Shown here: in pieces, positions 22,149-28,180 of the stretch
Numbering within the stretch: position 1 is the stretch's first letter
Layout of the letters: each line of letters opens with the position of its first letter
Virus record (IMG/VR): IMGVR_UViG_3300028025_001656
Span: 1 to 29,285 of that record
DNA length: 29,285 bases
From: a virus
Reading direction: 5' to 3' (one strand)
Position numbers and translations under genes: made by a program
The notes under the pieces: generated by a model
Told to the model about the DNA's origin: nothing
The model's database searches: none
The model's input: only the letters and a program-made list of their open reading frames with translations

Positions 22149-23086
22149 GACATCCAGATATTCTAAGTAACGAAGCGGTCTTGCCGTTTCTTGAACGAGC
22201 CAGAGCGGGCAAGTATTACGATACAGGCAAACTGGGCAATCCGAAGATAGACGAGTACCTCCGTTTCAAGGATGGTGAGTTTATCGTTGTAACTGGCCAC
22301 GCCAACGTAGGTAAGACACACACGCTTATCTACCTGATGCTGATGCAGTCGATGAACTACGAAAAGAAGTGGTTGGTTTACTCAGCAGAAAACGAGGTGC
22401 ACTCCTTGAAGCGTAAGATGATTGAGTTTATTGCTTGCCTGCCGATTCAGCAGATACCCGAACACGTTATGTACCGCCACCTGGACTTTGTGAACGAATA
22501 CTTTACGTTTATCGATGGGAACAAACTGTACGATGCCTTCGGCCTTTTGCGGGTAATGGAGGAAATCAAAGAGGAGTGGGACTATACTGGCGCACTTATT
22601 GACCCGTACAACTCGCTATCGACCGACCAAAAGAAGTTGGGTAAAACAGGTATGCACGAATACCACTACGAGGTGGCCTCAGCGATTCGGTTATTTGCCC
22701 ATAAGAACAACGTGACTACTATTGTAAACACACACCCAGTTACAGAGGCAATGCGTAAGACCTTTCCGCAAGGCCATCAATACGCAGGACTGCCTATGCC
22801 TCCAAATACGGCCGATATTGAAGGAGGGGGCAAGTGGGGAAACCGTGCCGACTGTGTACTGGTGGTTGCGAGACTGGCCCAGCACCCGACGGAGTGGCTA
22901 TTTACAGAGCTACACGTTAGAAAGACAAAAGAAATGGAAACAGGCGGAAGACCGACTCCTTTGGCCGAACCTATCCGTATGGAATCAATGCGAGGCAATG
23001 TTGGATTTAAGATAGACGGTTATAACTTGCTTGACGCACCAACGCCCGTACAAATCACTTTAAACGATATCGATGCACCATTCTGA
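22145..23086 (+). CDS. DnaB/RecA-type replicative helicase-like ATPase
   Basis: 313 residues. RecA-like fold: Walker A at residues 51-58 (GHANVGKT) after GEFIVVT, the segment KKWLVYSAENEVHSLKRKMI with the conserved Glu, Walker B in WDYTGALIDPYNSL (about 145-158), and NNVTTIVNTHPVTEAMRK, the motif 3-like His region. VLVVARLAQHPTEWLF and HVRKTKEMETGGRP follow, with basic residues near the C-terminus suited to an arginine finger. Shorter than full DnaB (no N-terminal primase-binding domain). It is probably the phage replication helicase. Confidence 0.82.
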   Translation: MRHPDILSNEAVLPFLERARAGKYYDTGKLGNPKIDEYLRFKDGEFIVVTGHANVGKTHTLIYLMLMQSMNYEKKWLVYSAENEVHSLKRKMIEFIACLPIQQIPEHVMYRHLDFVNEYFTFIDGNKLYDAFGLLRVMEEIKEEWDYTGALIDPYNSLSTDQKKLGKTGMHEYHYEVASAIRLFAHKNNVTTIVNTHPVTEAMRKTFPQGHQYAGLPMPPNTADIEGGGKWGNRADCVLVVARLAQHPTEWLFTELHVRKTKEMETGGRPTPLAEPIRMESMRGNVGFKIDGYNLLDAPTPVQITLNDIDAPF

Positions 23087-23384
23087 AGACGCTTGGGAGA
23101 TTCACGTTCGTGATAAGATTCTCCGAGTCAATGACGCTATCCTTTGGACAAACCAAGTAGCGGTTGACAACCCGACCGAAACAATTATAGTAGACCACTT
23201 GCTCTCGCTATGGAAGGCAACTCAGATGCTCGAAGATATGGTTGACCTGAAGCGGACGTTGGACGTTAAGGTACGAGAGGCCCGTCTGGAGAATGCACAG
23301 TTGCGCTACGACCTGAATCAGTCGCTTGTACAACTTGACCAAGCAAAAGCCGAAATCCTAAAACTACAAGAGCAGCTAATATGA
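23073..23384 (+). CDS. Coiled-coil protein, helicase operon
   Basis: 103 residues. The first half (ILWTNQVAVDNPTETIIVDH, LLSLWKATQMLEDMVDLKRT) and second half (LENAQLRYDLNQSLVQLDQA, then ILKLQEQLI) have long heptad patterns, so it is probably a dimeric coiled coil. Starts inside the end of the helicase gene (14-nt overlap) and its stop overlaps the next start. Could be a helicase loader or partner by position, but this cannot be shown. Confidence 0.7.
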   Translation: MHHSEDAWEIHVRDKILRVNDAILWTNQVAVDNPTETIIVDHLLSLWKATQMLEDMVDLKRTLDVKVREARLENAQLRYDLNQSLVQLDQAKAEILKLQEQLI

Positions 23385-23602
23385 GAGGCGACTTTATCCC
23401 CCTACCTTTCGATATAGACGAAATATTCGAAATAAACGAAAAGCGTTTTGTTGTACTTGACTACCGCCGTGCCAGCAACTGGGGCGACTGGGGAGCGTGG
23501 ATGTTAATTCAAGATGAGAACGGAAAACAATTCAGCGTACCACTGCTGCACGTCCTTACTCAACGCCAGATGGGCAACGCTCAATACCGAGGCAAGAGAT
23601 GA
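23381..23602 (+). CDS. Small hypothetical protein
   Basis: 73 residues. Beta-type segments with aromatic residues (EIFEINEKRFVVLDYRRA, then WGDWGAWMLIQDENGKQF) suggest a small SH3-like or OB-like barrel. Overlaps at both ends by ATGA put it inside the operon with the helicase and the DnaA domain IV-like gene. No family known to me. Confidence 0.7.
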   Translation: MRGDFIPLPFDIDEIFEINEKRFVVLDYRRASNWGDWGAWMLIQDENGKQFSVPLLHVLTQRQMGNAQYRGKR

Positions 23603-23988
23603 ACTACAAAACCTTTTGTGAGTACATCCACTACGAAGACGATGGAAGCCGTAAGGCCCAGAACATCGCAGTTCGCTCGGCCTACTGCAAGGCGTTTCGC
23701 CCTTTCTTTACCTTGGCTGAGTTAGGCCACCAATTAAGCAAAGACCATTCGTCAATCATTCACTACGGGAAGCTCACGTTTAAACGCAACAAGTTACACG
23801 AAGCGGCACTCGAATCCGCAATGAACATCCGAGGTGAACTTCCCAAGCAAGAAACGCCCGAAGAGAAATCGGTCACAAATGTCCTCAACTATGATTATTT
23901 GGTAAGACAAAATGCAGAACTAAAGCAAGAGATAGCGTATCTAAAAGCCAAGCTGCAAAAGATAAACCAAATAGCAAATGAACTTTAA
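23599..23988 (+). CDS. DnaA domain IV-like DNA-binding protein
   Basis: 129 residues. Residues about 37-60 read TLAELGHQLSKDHSSIIHYG, the pattern of the DnaA C-terminal domain (usual form: ...IGxxFGGRDHSTVIHA...): an HTH whose DHSS/I-H residues contact the DnaA box. N-terminal RKAQNIAVRSAYCKAFRPFF forms the preceding helix. The C-terminal half is a coiled coil (VRQNAELKQEIAYLKAKLQK). There is no ATPase domain, so it is not a full initiator. It could bind the origin, compete with host DnaA or act as a regulator. Confidence 0.7.
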   Translation: MNYKTFCEYIHYEDDGSRKAQNIAVRSAYCKAFRPFFTLAELGHQLSKDHSSIIHYGKLTFKRNKLHEAALESAMNIRGELPKQETPEEKSVTNVLNYDYLVRQNAELKQEIAYLKAKLQKINQIANEL

Positions 23989-24133
23989 CATCGGATTCTA
24001 CCCTATTTACGGCGTTCTTCTGGGCTTCAACTGGTCTAAAATTGAGTTGAATGACATCGAGGTGCATCAGATACAGATACCTCTGTTTATCTTTATACTC
24101 GAAATTGAATGGGAGAACTACTTGAACGATTAG
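23978..24133 (+). CDS. Small membrane-like hypothetical protein
   Basis: 51 residues with two hydrophobic stretches (IGFYPIYGVLLGFNW near the N-terminus and IQIPLFIFILEIEW near the C-terminus) split by an acidic middle. The pattern is one I associate with small proteins found in many Bacteroidetes phage early regions. It overlaps the preceding gene by 11 nt and the sigma factor gene by 25 nt. Membrane location is inferred from composition. Confidence 0.65.
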   Translation: MNFNIGFYPIYGVLLGFNWSKIELNDIEVHQIQIPLFIFILEIEWENYLND

Positions 24134-24639
24134 CAGAACGCCACTCCGACTGGCTTCGGATGGCAAAGAGTTTTGGTGCGGACTACGATACCGCCCAAGA
24201 CCTCGTTCAAGATATGTACATAAGGATGTACACATACGTCAAGGATTTTGAGAAGATTCGCTACGGTGATGAACCCAACACGTTCTTCGTTTACATCACC
24301 CTTCGGAACCTGTACCTACGGCAGCAGCAACAGGCGGCCAGATTCATATCGTTAGAAGACTTTGACGACATCGACGAGGTACACGACCTTGAATCTGACT
24401 TGGCCTTTACGGATTTAGCCGAAGCGGTAAAGGTGGAGGTCGCCAGATGGGATTGGTACGACAATAAGTTGTTCACCCTGTACCACGATTCCAACGTATC
24501 AATGCGTAAGTTGTCGAGTGACACGAAAATAAGTTTACGGTCAATTTATCACACCTTAAAAAATGGAAGAGAACGTATCAAATCCTCCTGTGAAGAAGAG
24601 TACCAAACGTGGTCGAAAGCCAAAAGGTCTCGGGGATAG
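24109..24639 (+). CDS. Sigma-70-family RNA polymerase sigma factor
   Basis: 176 residues, ECF-like size. Region 2 at about 8-45 (RHSDWLRMAKSFGADYDTAQ, DLVQDMYIRMYTYV) has the D..DLVQD.Y core, followed by YITLRNLYLRQ. Region 4 at about 118-160 has YDNKLFTLYHDSNVSMRKLS and TKISLRSIYHTLKNGRERIK, a helix-turn-helix. Divergent from host factors, so it may redirect host polymerase to late phage promoters of unknown sequence. It overlaps the next gene by 77 nt, in a different frame. Activity is inferred from motifs. Confidence 0.78.
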   Translation: MGELLERLAERHSDWLRMAKSFGADYDTAQDLVQDMYIRMYTYVKDFEKIRYGDEPNTFFVYITLRNLYLRQQQQAARFISLEDFDDIDEVHDLESDLAFTDLAEAVKVEVARWDWYDNKLFTLYHDSNVSMRKLSSDTKISLRSIYHTLKNGRERIKSSCEEEYQTWSKAKRSRG

Positions 24640-24991
24640 AATCGAACAGTTCACAGAGGCCACAGGAATCAAGGCGGTAGTCGATTGGTTTAGCGATGCC
24701 ACTGGCGTTGACTGCGGTTGTGAAGCCCGCAAGGAGAAGCTCAATCGCTTGTTCCCAAGCAAGAATCCGAAATGTTTAGAGCAAAAGGAATACGAATGGC
24801 TATCGGAGTTCTACTTGCGTTACAGGTCTTCAATGAGTGCGGACGACCAAAAGCAAATCGCCAAGATTCACTCACGGGTCTTTAACCACGTCTACCACGT
24901 CCCCTGCGGTTGCAACCCAAAGCTCTGGGTGCAATGGGTAGAGGAGTTGCGTAGCGTTTACAACGAGTATGACGGAGCTCCAGCTGTTTGA
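24563..24991 (+). CDS. Conserved Cys-containing hypothetical protein
   Basis: 142 residues. N-terminal Lys-rich tail (KKSTKRGRKPKGLG), then DRIEQFTEATGIKAVVDWF, then GVDCGCEARKEKLNRLFP and VPCGCNPKLWVQWVEEL. The two CGC motifs (about 51-53 and 115-117) could bind a metal. It is a family I recall from many Bacteroidetes phages without assigned function. It overlaps the sigma factor by 77 nt and the next gene by 23 nt. Regulatory or structural role cannot be told. Confidence 0.75.
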   Translation: MEENVSNPPVKKSTKRGRKPKGLGDRIEQFTEATGIKAVVDWFSDATGVDCGCEARKEKLNRLFPSKNPKCLEQKEYEWLSEFYLRYRSSMSADDQKQIAKIHSRVFNHVYHVPCGCNPKLWVQWVEELRSVYNEYDGAPAV

Positions 24992-25367
24992 GTTCCTCAA
25001 GGAACGATTCTTGCCTGACTTAGAAATGAGCGAGGAGCCGATGTCGCATTGGGATTGCTACTCGGCACAATGGGCATTTGACATCGAGTTGAAGTGCAGG
25101 CGCACCCACTACGACGAGCTGCTCATTGAGAAAATGAAGTACGACAACCTCCTTGCCCGCTCAGCAAAATTCGAGACCAACCCCATCTACATCAACTCGA
25201 CCCCCGTTGGCATCTACGTCTTCCGCTTGGCGACAATCGAAATCAACTGGGAGACAAAGCGAATGCCAGCAACAACTGACTTCGCAAAGACGTACAAGGT
25301 TGATAAGGTGGTAGGATTCTTAAACGTAAACCAAGCAAAACAAATCTATGCCTTTACCAACCCCTAA
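24969..25367 (+). CDS. Small PD-(D/E)XK-like nuclease fold protein
   Basis: 132 residues. Order of elements fits a restriction-endonuclease-like fold: MSHWDCYSAQWAFDIELKCR gives D29 or D38 and the E40-L-K42 pair, followed by a strand-helix region (LLIEKMKYDNLLA) and VGIYVFRLATIEINWETKR. I regard it as a possible small nuclease or Holliday-type enzyme, but a non-catalytic role is open. Overlaps the preceding gene by 23 nt and the next by 20 nt. Confidence 0.6.
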   Translation: MTELQLFEFLKERFLPDLEMSEEPMSHWDCYSAQWAFDIELKCRRTHYDELLIEKMKYDNLLARSAKFETNPIYINSTPVGIYVFRLATIEINWETKRMPATTDFAKTYKVDKVVGFLNVNQAKQIYAFTNP

Positions 25368-25488
25368 AGCCAAAGAAGACCAAAAGGAGTTCATTAATCG
25401 CTGCGTAACTGACGACACGATGCTAAAAGAATATCCTCGCAAAGACCAGCGATTAGCGGTGTGCTACACGCAGTGGAAAAATAAATAG
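25348..25488 (+). CDS. Small conserved phage protein (KPKAKED/RxAVCYTQW motif)
   Basis: 46 residues. The pattern MPLPTPKAKEDQKEFINRCV followed by PRKDQRLAVCYTQWKNK is one I associate with small modules found alone or fused to phage head proteases. Here it lies far from the head genes, in the early half. The stop codon TAG lies inside the stem of the following terminator. No biochemical role known to me. Confidence 0.75.
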   Translation: MPLPTPKAKEDQKEFINRCVTDDTMLKEYPRKDQRLAVCYTQWKNK

Positions 25489-25509
25489 TCCTTCGGGGCT
25501 ATTTTTTTT
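25483..25509 (+). terminator. Intrinsic terminator with TTCG loop overlapping a stop codon
   Basis: AAATAGTCC (25483-25491), loop TTCG, GGGCTATTT (25496-25504), then T to 25509. The TAG of the upstream gene is part of the stem, so ribosomes reaching the end of the gene could disturb folding. Confidence 0.92.
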
Positions 25510-25518
25510 ACCTCAATG

Positions 25519-25547
25519 TTGTATGTGTTGAAAATTTTATATCTTTG
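25519..25547 (+). promoter_or_regulatory. Bacteroidetes-type promoter for the RecE-type operon
   Basis: TTG at 25519-25521, 18-base spacer, TATCTTTG at 25540-25547 (identical -7 element to 20794-20801). A 23-nt leader GTGAACAATTAAACACACAC plus ACA runs directly to ATG 25571. It starts the operon 25571-27749. Confidence 0.8.
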
Positions 25548-25570
25548 GTGAACAATTAAACACACACACA

Positions 25571-25696
25571 ATGAAAAACAAACTCATCGACCTGTTCCAA
25601 GATGTCACCGTGTACATCGCTTGGAGTACAATTTTAGGCACCGCTGCCTTTCTTCTGGTTTATTCACCGTTTATTATCATTGCGCTATGCAAGTGA
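25571..25696 (+). CDS. Small single-span membrane protein
   Basis: 41 residues. Short polar N-terminus (MKNKLIDLFQDVTV), then a hydrophobic span YIAWSTILGTAAFLLVYSPF followed by IIIALCK. It starts directly after the promoter leader and overlaps the next gene by 10 nt. Placed first in an early operon, it may act on the host membrane or exclude other phages; nothing shows which. Confidence 0.65.
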   Translation: MKNKLIDLFQDVTVYIAWSTILGTAAFLLVYSPFIIIALCK

Positions 25697-25959
25697 ATTA
25701 CACCGACCTGATGTACGAGGCCGAGAATCAAGGCCTTGCACCTGAAGACATTGTAGGCGACTACCACGAGGTCTTTGCCGCTTGGGCAGGCTTCAAGTCT
25801 GTAAACGATATGATGCGCTGGCGTTTAGAGGCAGTTGACTGCTTCGGAATGATTGACGTAGACCACGCCCCTTACGCCCCAGATATGGTTCCTGACTTTA
25901 ACTGGGAGCCTTTGTACGAACGAGCAGCGGAGCAAGACTTTAACTACTTACACTTCTAA
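25687..25959 (+). CDS. Small acidic hypothetical protein
   Basis: 90 residues from ATG 25687, inside the preceding gene's end. Acidic and Trp/Tyr-rich (YTDLMYEAENQGLAPEDIVG; HEVFAAWAGFKSVNDMMRW; PDFNWEPLYERAAEQDFNY). No charged-cluster DNA-binding motif. Very acidic early proteins of this size are sometimes inhibitors of DNA-binding enzymes (DNA mimics), but that is speculation. The next gene starts two nucleotides after its stop. Confidence 0.68.
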   Translation: MQVNYTDLMYEAENQGLAPEDIVGDYHEVFAAWAGFKSVNDMMRWRLEAVDCFGMIDVDHAPYAPDMVPDFNWEPLYERAAEQDFNYLHF

Positions 25960-25961
25960 TT

Positions 25962-26123
25962 ATGACAACAGTTGAATATATGTACTTGCTTGTGAAGCAG
26001 TACGGTCTGGACATCCCAAAAGAGGAAATGGACAAGGCAATTAACTTCGAGTCGATGCGTATGGAAACCGCCTGGAACAATGGCGGTGTAGCAGCACACG
26101 ACCGACTAAGAAAGATGCTATGA
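25962..26123 (+). CDS. Small hypothetical protein upstream of RecE-like gene
   Basis: 53 residues (MTTVEYMYLLVKQYGLDIPK, then KAINFESMRMETAWNNG, then AAHDRLRKML). Helical. Two nucleotides after the preceding stop and overlapping the following start by ATGA, so translationally coupled to the RecE-type gene. No family recognised. Confidence 0.68.
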   Translation: MTTVEYMYLLVKQYGLDIPKEEMDKAINFESMRMETAWNNGGVAAHDRLRKML

Positions 26124-26899
26124 AAATAATTGAACTATTAGACGGAAGCACTTGGGATAAGGCAACCGTAGTTGAAAAGATGATGGACGACTCGTTTTAT
26201 TACGGGTATCTTTCAAAGGCAGCACTTTCTTCCTCGGCTTGTAAACTATTGCTCCAGTCACCCAAGACCTACCACTACGTCACCAAATATGGCCAAGATG
26301 AATCCGATGCCTTCTCCGTTGGTCGACTGGTTCACCTGATGGCTCTGGAGCCTCACCGTGTTGAGGAATATGACATTATCGATGTTCAGAGCAAGAATAC
26401 CAATATGTGGAAGGAGGCCAAAGCAAAAGGCGGCCAAATCATTACCAAGAAGGAATACAACGAAGCCAGACGCATAGCAGATGCCTTGATACGCAACGAG
26501 CAAGTCCTCGGCTACATTCAAGGATGTAATTTCGAGGTTCCCGCCATTGGAATGATAGACGGTATTCCATTTAGAGGCAAGGCCGACATCCTTGGTGATG
26601 GATTTATTGCAGACCTAAAGACCACTACCGACCTGCGTGCGTTTCCTTATAGCGCAAAGAAGTACGGGTACGACCTGCAAGCGTATATCTATACCCGTCT
26701 CTTCGGGGTGCCGATTGATAAGTTTATATTTATCGCAATAGATAAGGCGAGTTTAGACGTGGGCATTTACACGGTTAGCCCTGCGTTCGTTGAGGAAGGC
26801 GAAAAGAAGTTGCAAGAGGCGATTTCCATATACAAGGAGTTCTTCTTGGGCAAGGATGAGCCAGAGTTGGACAACTACACAATTATCGGCCAGTTATGA
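26120..26899 (+). CDS. RecE-type PD-(D/E)XK exonuclease
   Basis: 259 residues. Resembles the RecE C-terminal/PDDEXK_1-type domain: N-terminal SAALSSSA-type helix (LSKAALSSSACKLLLQSPKT), the conserved GRLVHLMALEPH (His about 72), the core FRGKADILGDGFIADLKTTT with D156 and D165-x-K167, and YGYDLQAYIYTRLFG with the conserved Gln. In other phages this enzyme chews double-strand ends 5' to 3' for a single-strand annealing partner. No Beta/RecT-type annealase was found in the window; the SSB-like protein might help. First large gene of the operon from 25519. Confidence 0.85.
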   Translation: MKIIELLDGSTWDKATVVEKMMDDSFYYGYLSKAALSSSACKLLLQSPKTYHYVTKYGQDESDAFSVGRLVHLMALEPHRVEEYDIIDVQSKNTNMWKEAKAKGGQIITKKEYNEARRIADALIRNEQVLGYIQGCNFEVPAIGMIDGIPFRGKADILGDGFIADLKTTTDLRAFPYSAKKYGYDLQAYIYTRLFGVPIDKFIFIAIDKASLDVGIYTVSPAFVEEGEKKLQEAISIYKEFFLGKDEPELDNYTIIGQL

Positions 26900-27132
26900 A
26901 ACAATCAGTAGTAGATTGGTTGGTGGATAAGTTGTTTGACCAACCAACGTTGCTCCAAGAGCAGGTTGAATGGATTGAAAAGGCAAAGGAGATGGAACGG
27001 GAGCAGATGTTAAAAGAAAAAGAAGATGGTTACTCCTCTGCGATGAAATATATGCTTCAGGAGCAATGGAAGTACAAGTCACCTCTTCAAAACTACATAC
27101 AAACGTTTAAGCCAATAAAGGAAAATGGCTGA
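26896..27132 (+). CDS. Small hypothetical protein, family with IEKAKEME motif
   Basis: 78 residues. The segment VEWIEKAKEMEREQMLKEK and the preceding WLVDKLF pattern recur in the gene at 27283 (LIEKAKEMEKQQI). The family (small phage proteins with AKEMEK and a C-terminal Tyr-rich tail) is common in Bacteroidetes phages as I recall and has no known role. Helical, and overlaps by ATGA with the RecE-like gene. Confidence 0.7.
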   Translation: MKQSVVDWLVDKLFDQPTLLQEQVEWIEKAKEMEREQMLKEKEDGYSSAMKYMLQEQWKYKSPLQNYIQTFKPIKENG

Positions 27133-27286
27133 CATAACCAAATGCACAGGTAGGGGCTGCGACCTTCGGGAGACCTGCTACCGATTCACGGCTACCGCTG
27201 GAATGCTTCAGTCCTACTTTATGACCTCGCCTATTAAAAACGGTGAATGCGAAATGTATTGGGGAACTAACACCAACGAGAAATGA
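27125..27286 (+). CDS. Small Cys-rich (zinc-binding-type) protein
   Basis: 53 residues. Cys at C7, C12, C18 and near the end (GEC): MADITKCTGRGCDLRETCYR, FTATAGMLQSYFMTSPI, NGECEMYW. The order C-x4-C-x5-C followed by a RFTA segment and an ECxMYW ending is one I recall from many phages of this group and suggests one zinc site. It lies between the two paralogous genes and overlaps both. Confidence 0.72.
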   Translation: MADITKCTGRGCDLRETCYRFTATAGMLQSYFMTSPIKNGECEMYWGTNTNEK

Positions 27287-27525
27287 AACCAGAAACAGCA
27301 AAACGAACAGCATTAGAGTGGCTTGAGTACGAGTTTGTGAAACTTGAAAGCACGATTGGAGTACATAGCAGTATGTATCATTTAATTGAAAAAGCCAAAG
27401 AAATGGAGAAGCAGCAGATTATTGATGCTCGGGTAGATGGAGATACCTGGAGTACTGCTATCAAAGAGATGCGAACAGCATATGCTGAACTTTACTACAA
27501 CGAAACCTTTAACACCAACGAGTAA
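27283..27525 (+). CDS. Small hypothetical protein, paralogue of 26896-27132
   Basis: 80 residues. Shares with the gene two positions upstream the core IEKAKEMExxQ, an alignable N-terminal WL helix and a C-terminal part with the DG..SxAxKxM pattern. Ends with ELYYNETFNTNE, a motif I recall from Bacteroidetes phage small proteins. Stop and next start overlap (TAATG). Confidence 0.72.
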   Translation: MKPETAKRTALEWLEYEFVKLESTIGVHSSMYHLIEKAKEMEKQQIIDARVDGDTWSTAIKEMRTAYAELYYNETFNTNE

Positions 27526-27749
27526 TGAAAGCGACAATCGAATACGACTTGCCAGACGACCAAATAGAATTTGACTTGGCAACATCCGCTCCAAAAATGC
27601 ACTCGGTACTTTGGGATTTAGACCAATGGCTTCGAAGTAAAACCAAGTACGCACCAGACGGAATCTCGGAAGGTGAACTGAAAGCGTACTATGCTTGCCG
27701 TGAACAACTGCGGGAACTGATGAGCGATAACAACCTAAACTTTGATTGA
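27525..27749 (+). CDS. Conserved small phage protein (MKATIEYDLP type)
   Basis: 74 residues. The segment MKATIEYDLPDDQIEFDLAT followed by VLWDLDQWLRSKTKY and YYACREQLRELMS is one I associate with a conserved phage family of unknown function. Acidic beta-helix-type protein. It ends the operon from 25519, and no strong terminator follows; an inverted repeat starts 7 nt later. Confidence 0.75.
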   Translation: MKATIEYDLPDDQIEFDLATSAPKMHSVLWDLDQWLRSKTKYAPDGISEGELKAYYACREQLRELMSDNNLNFD

Positions 27750-27755
27750 TATATC

Positions 27756-27825
27756 CATCATTAAGTGCATTTTGACGCTTTAATGATGTCACTTTACACT
27801 TTGTGACCATTTCACTTTACACTTT
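27756..27825 (+). repeat. Inverted repeat and direct repeats before the HNH/methylase genes
   Basis: CATCATTAA (27756-27764) and TTAATGATG (27780-27788) form a 9-bp inverted repeat with a 15-base loop. It is followed by two copies of TCACTTTACACTTT at 27789-27802 and 27812-27825, whose starts are 23 bases apart. The second copy ends immediately before ATG 27826. No TAnnTTTG element is seen. This looks like a control region: an operator, or sites for the phage sigma factor. Confidence 0.65.
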
Positions 27826-27966
27826 ATGAGCTGCGCTAATTACACCTATGTAGAAGACGAGGAGGAGAAACGCCTCCGTATTATTATTCGTAACGGAAAT
27901 TCTGGAGAACATTATGAAGAATCACACGAAGGTTTACCTGAAGGCGATGGGGTTAAACCCAGTTGA
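27826..27966 (+). CDS. Small acidic hypothetical protein
   Basis: 46 residues: MSCANYTYVEDEEEKRLRII, IRNGNSGEHYEESHE, then GLPEGDGVKPS. Very acidic centre, no motif. Its ATG directly follows the second direct repeat, and its last 53 nt overlap the HNH gene in another frame, so it may be a short leader gene. Reality less certain than for neighbours. Confidence 0.5.
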   Translation: MSCANYTYVEDEEEKRLRIIIRNGNSGEHYEESHEGLPEGDGVKPS

Positions 27967-28180
27967 GTTCATCCCTTGCGAGGTTTGCAACAGGCGAGCC
28001 GTAGACATTCACCATATCGAACCGAGGGGTATGGGTGGTAGCAAGACCCGAGATGTAATAGAGAACCTAATGGCTCTATGCCGTGAGTGCCACCACGAAG
28101 CTGACTTTGGCGTTGAACTATCCAAGGACTTTCTTAAGGCCGTACATTTGAAAAAGATTCCAAATGGACATAACGGATAA
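27914..28180 (+). CDS. HNH endonuclease domain protein
   Basis: 88 residues. The HNH core is complete: CEVC at 22-25, VDIHHIEP at 30-37 with the two His, ENLMALCRECH at 50-60 with the second Cys pair and the Asn/His. No extra DNA-binding domain. Such small HNH proteins serve in packaging cutting, in restriction systems or as homing enzymes. It lies next to a DNA methyltransferase, with a 17-nt overlap between them, so a phage restriction-modification-like pair is possible but not shown. Confidence 0.85.
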   Translation: MKNHTKVYLKAMGLNPVEFIPCEVCNRRAVDIHHIEPRGMGGSKTRDVIENLMALCRECHHEADFGVELSKDFLKAVHLKKIPNGHNG

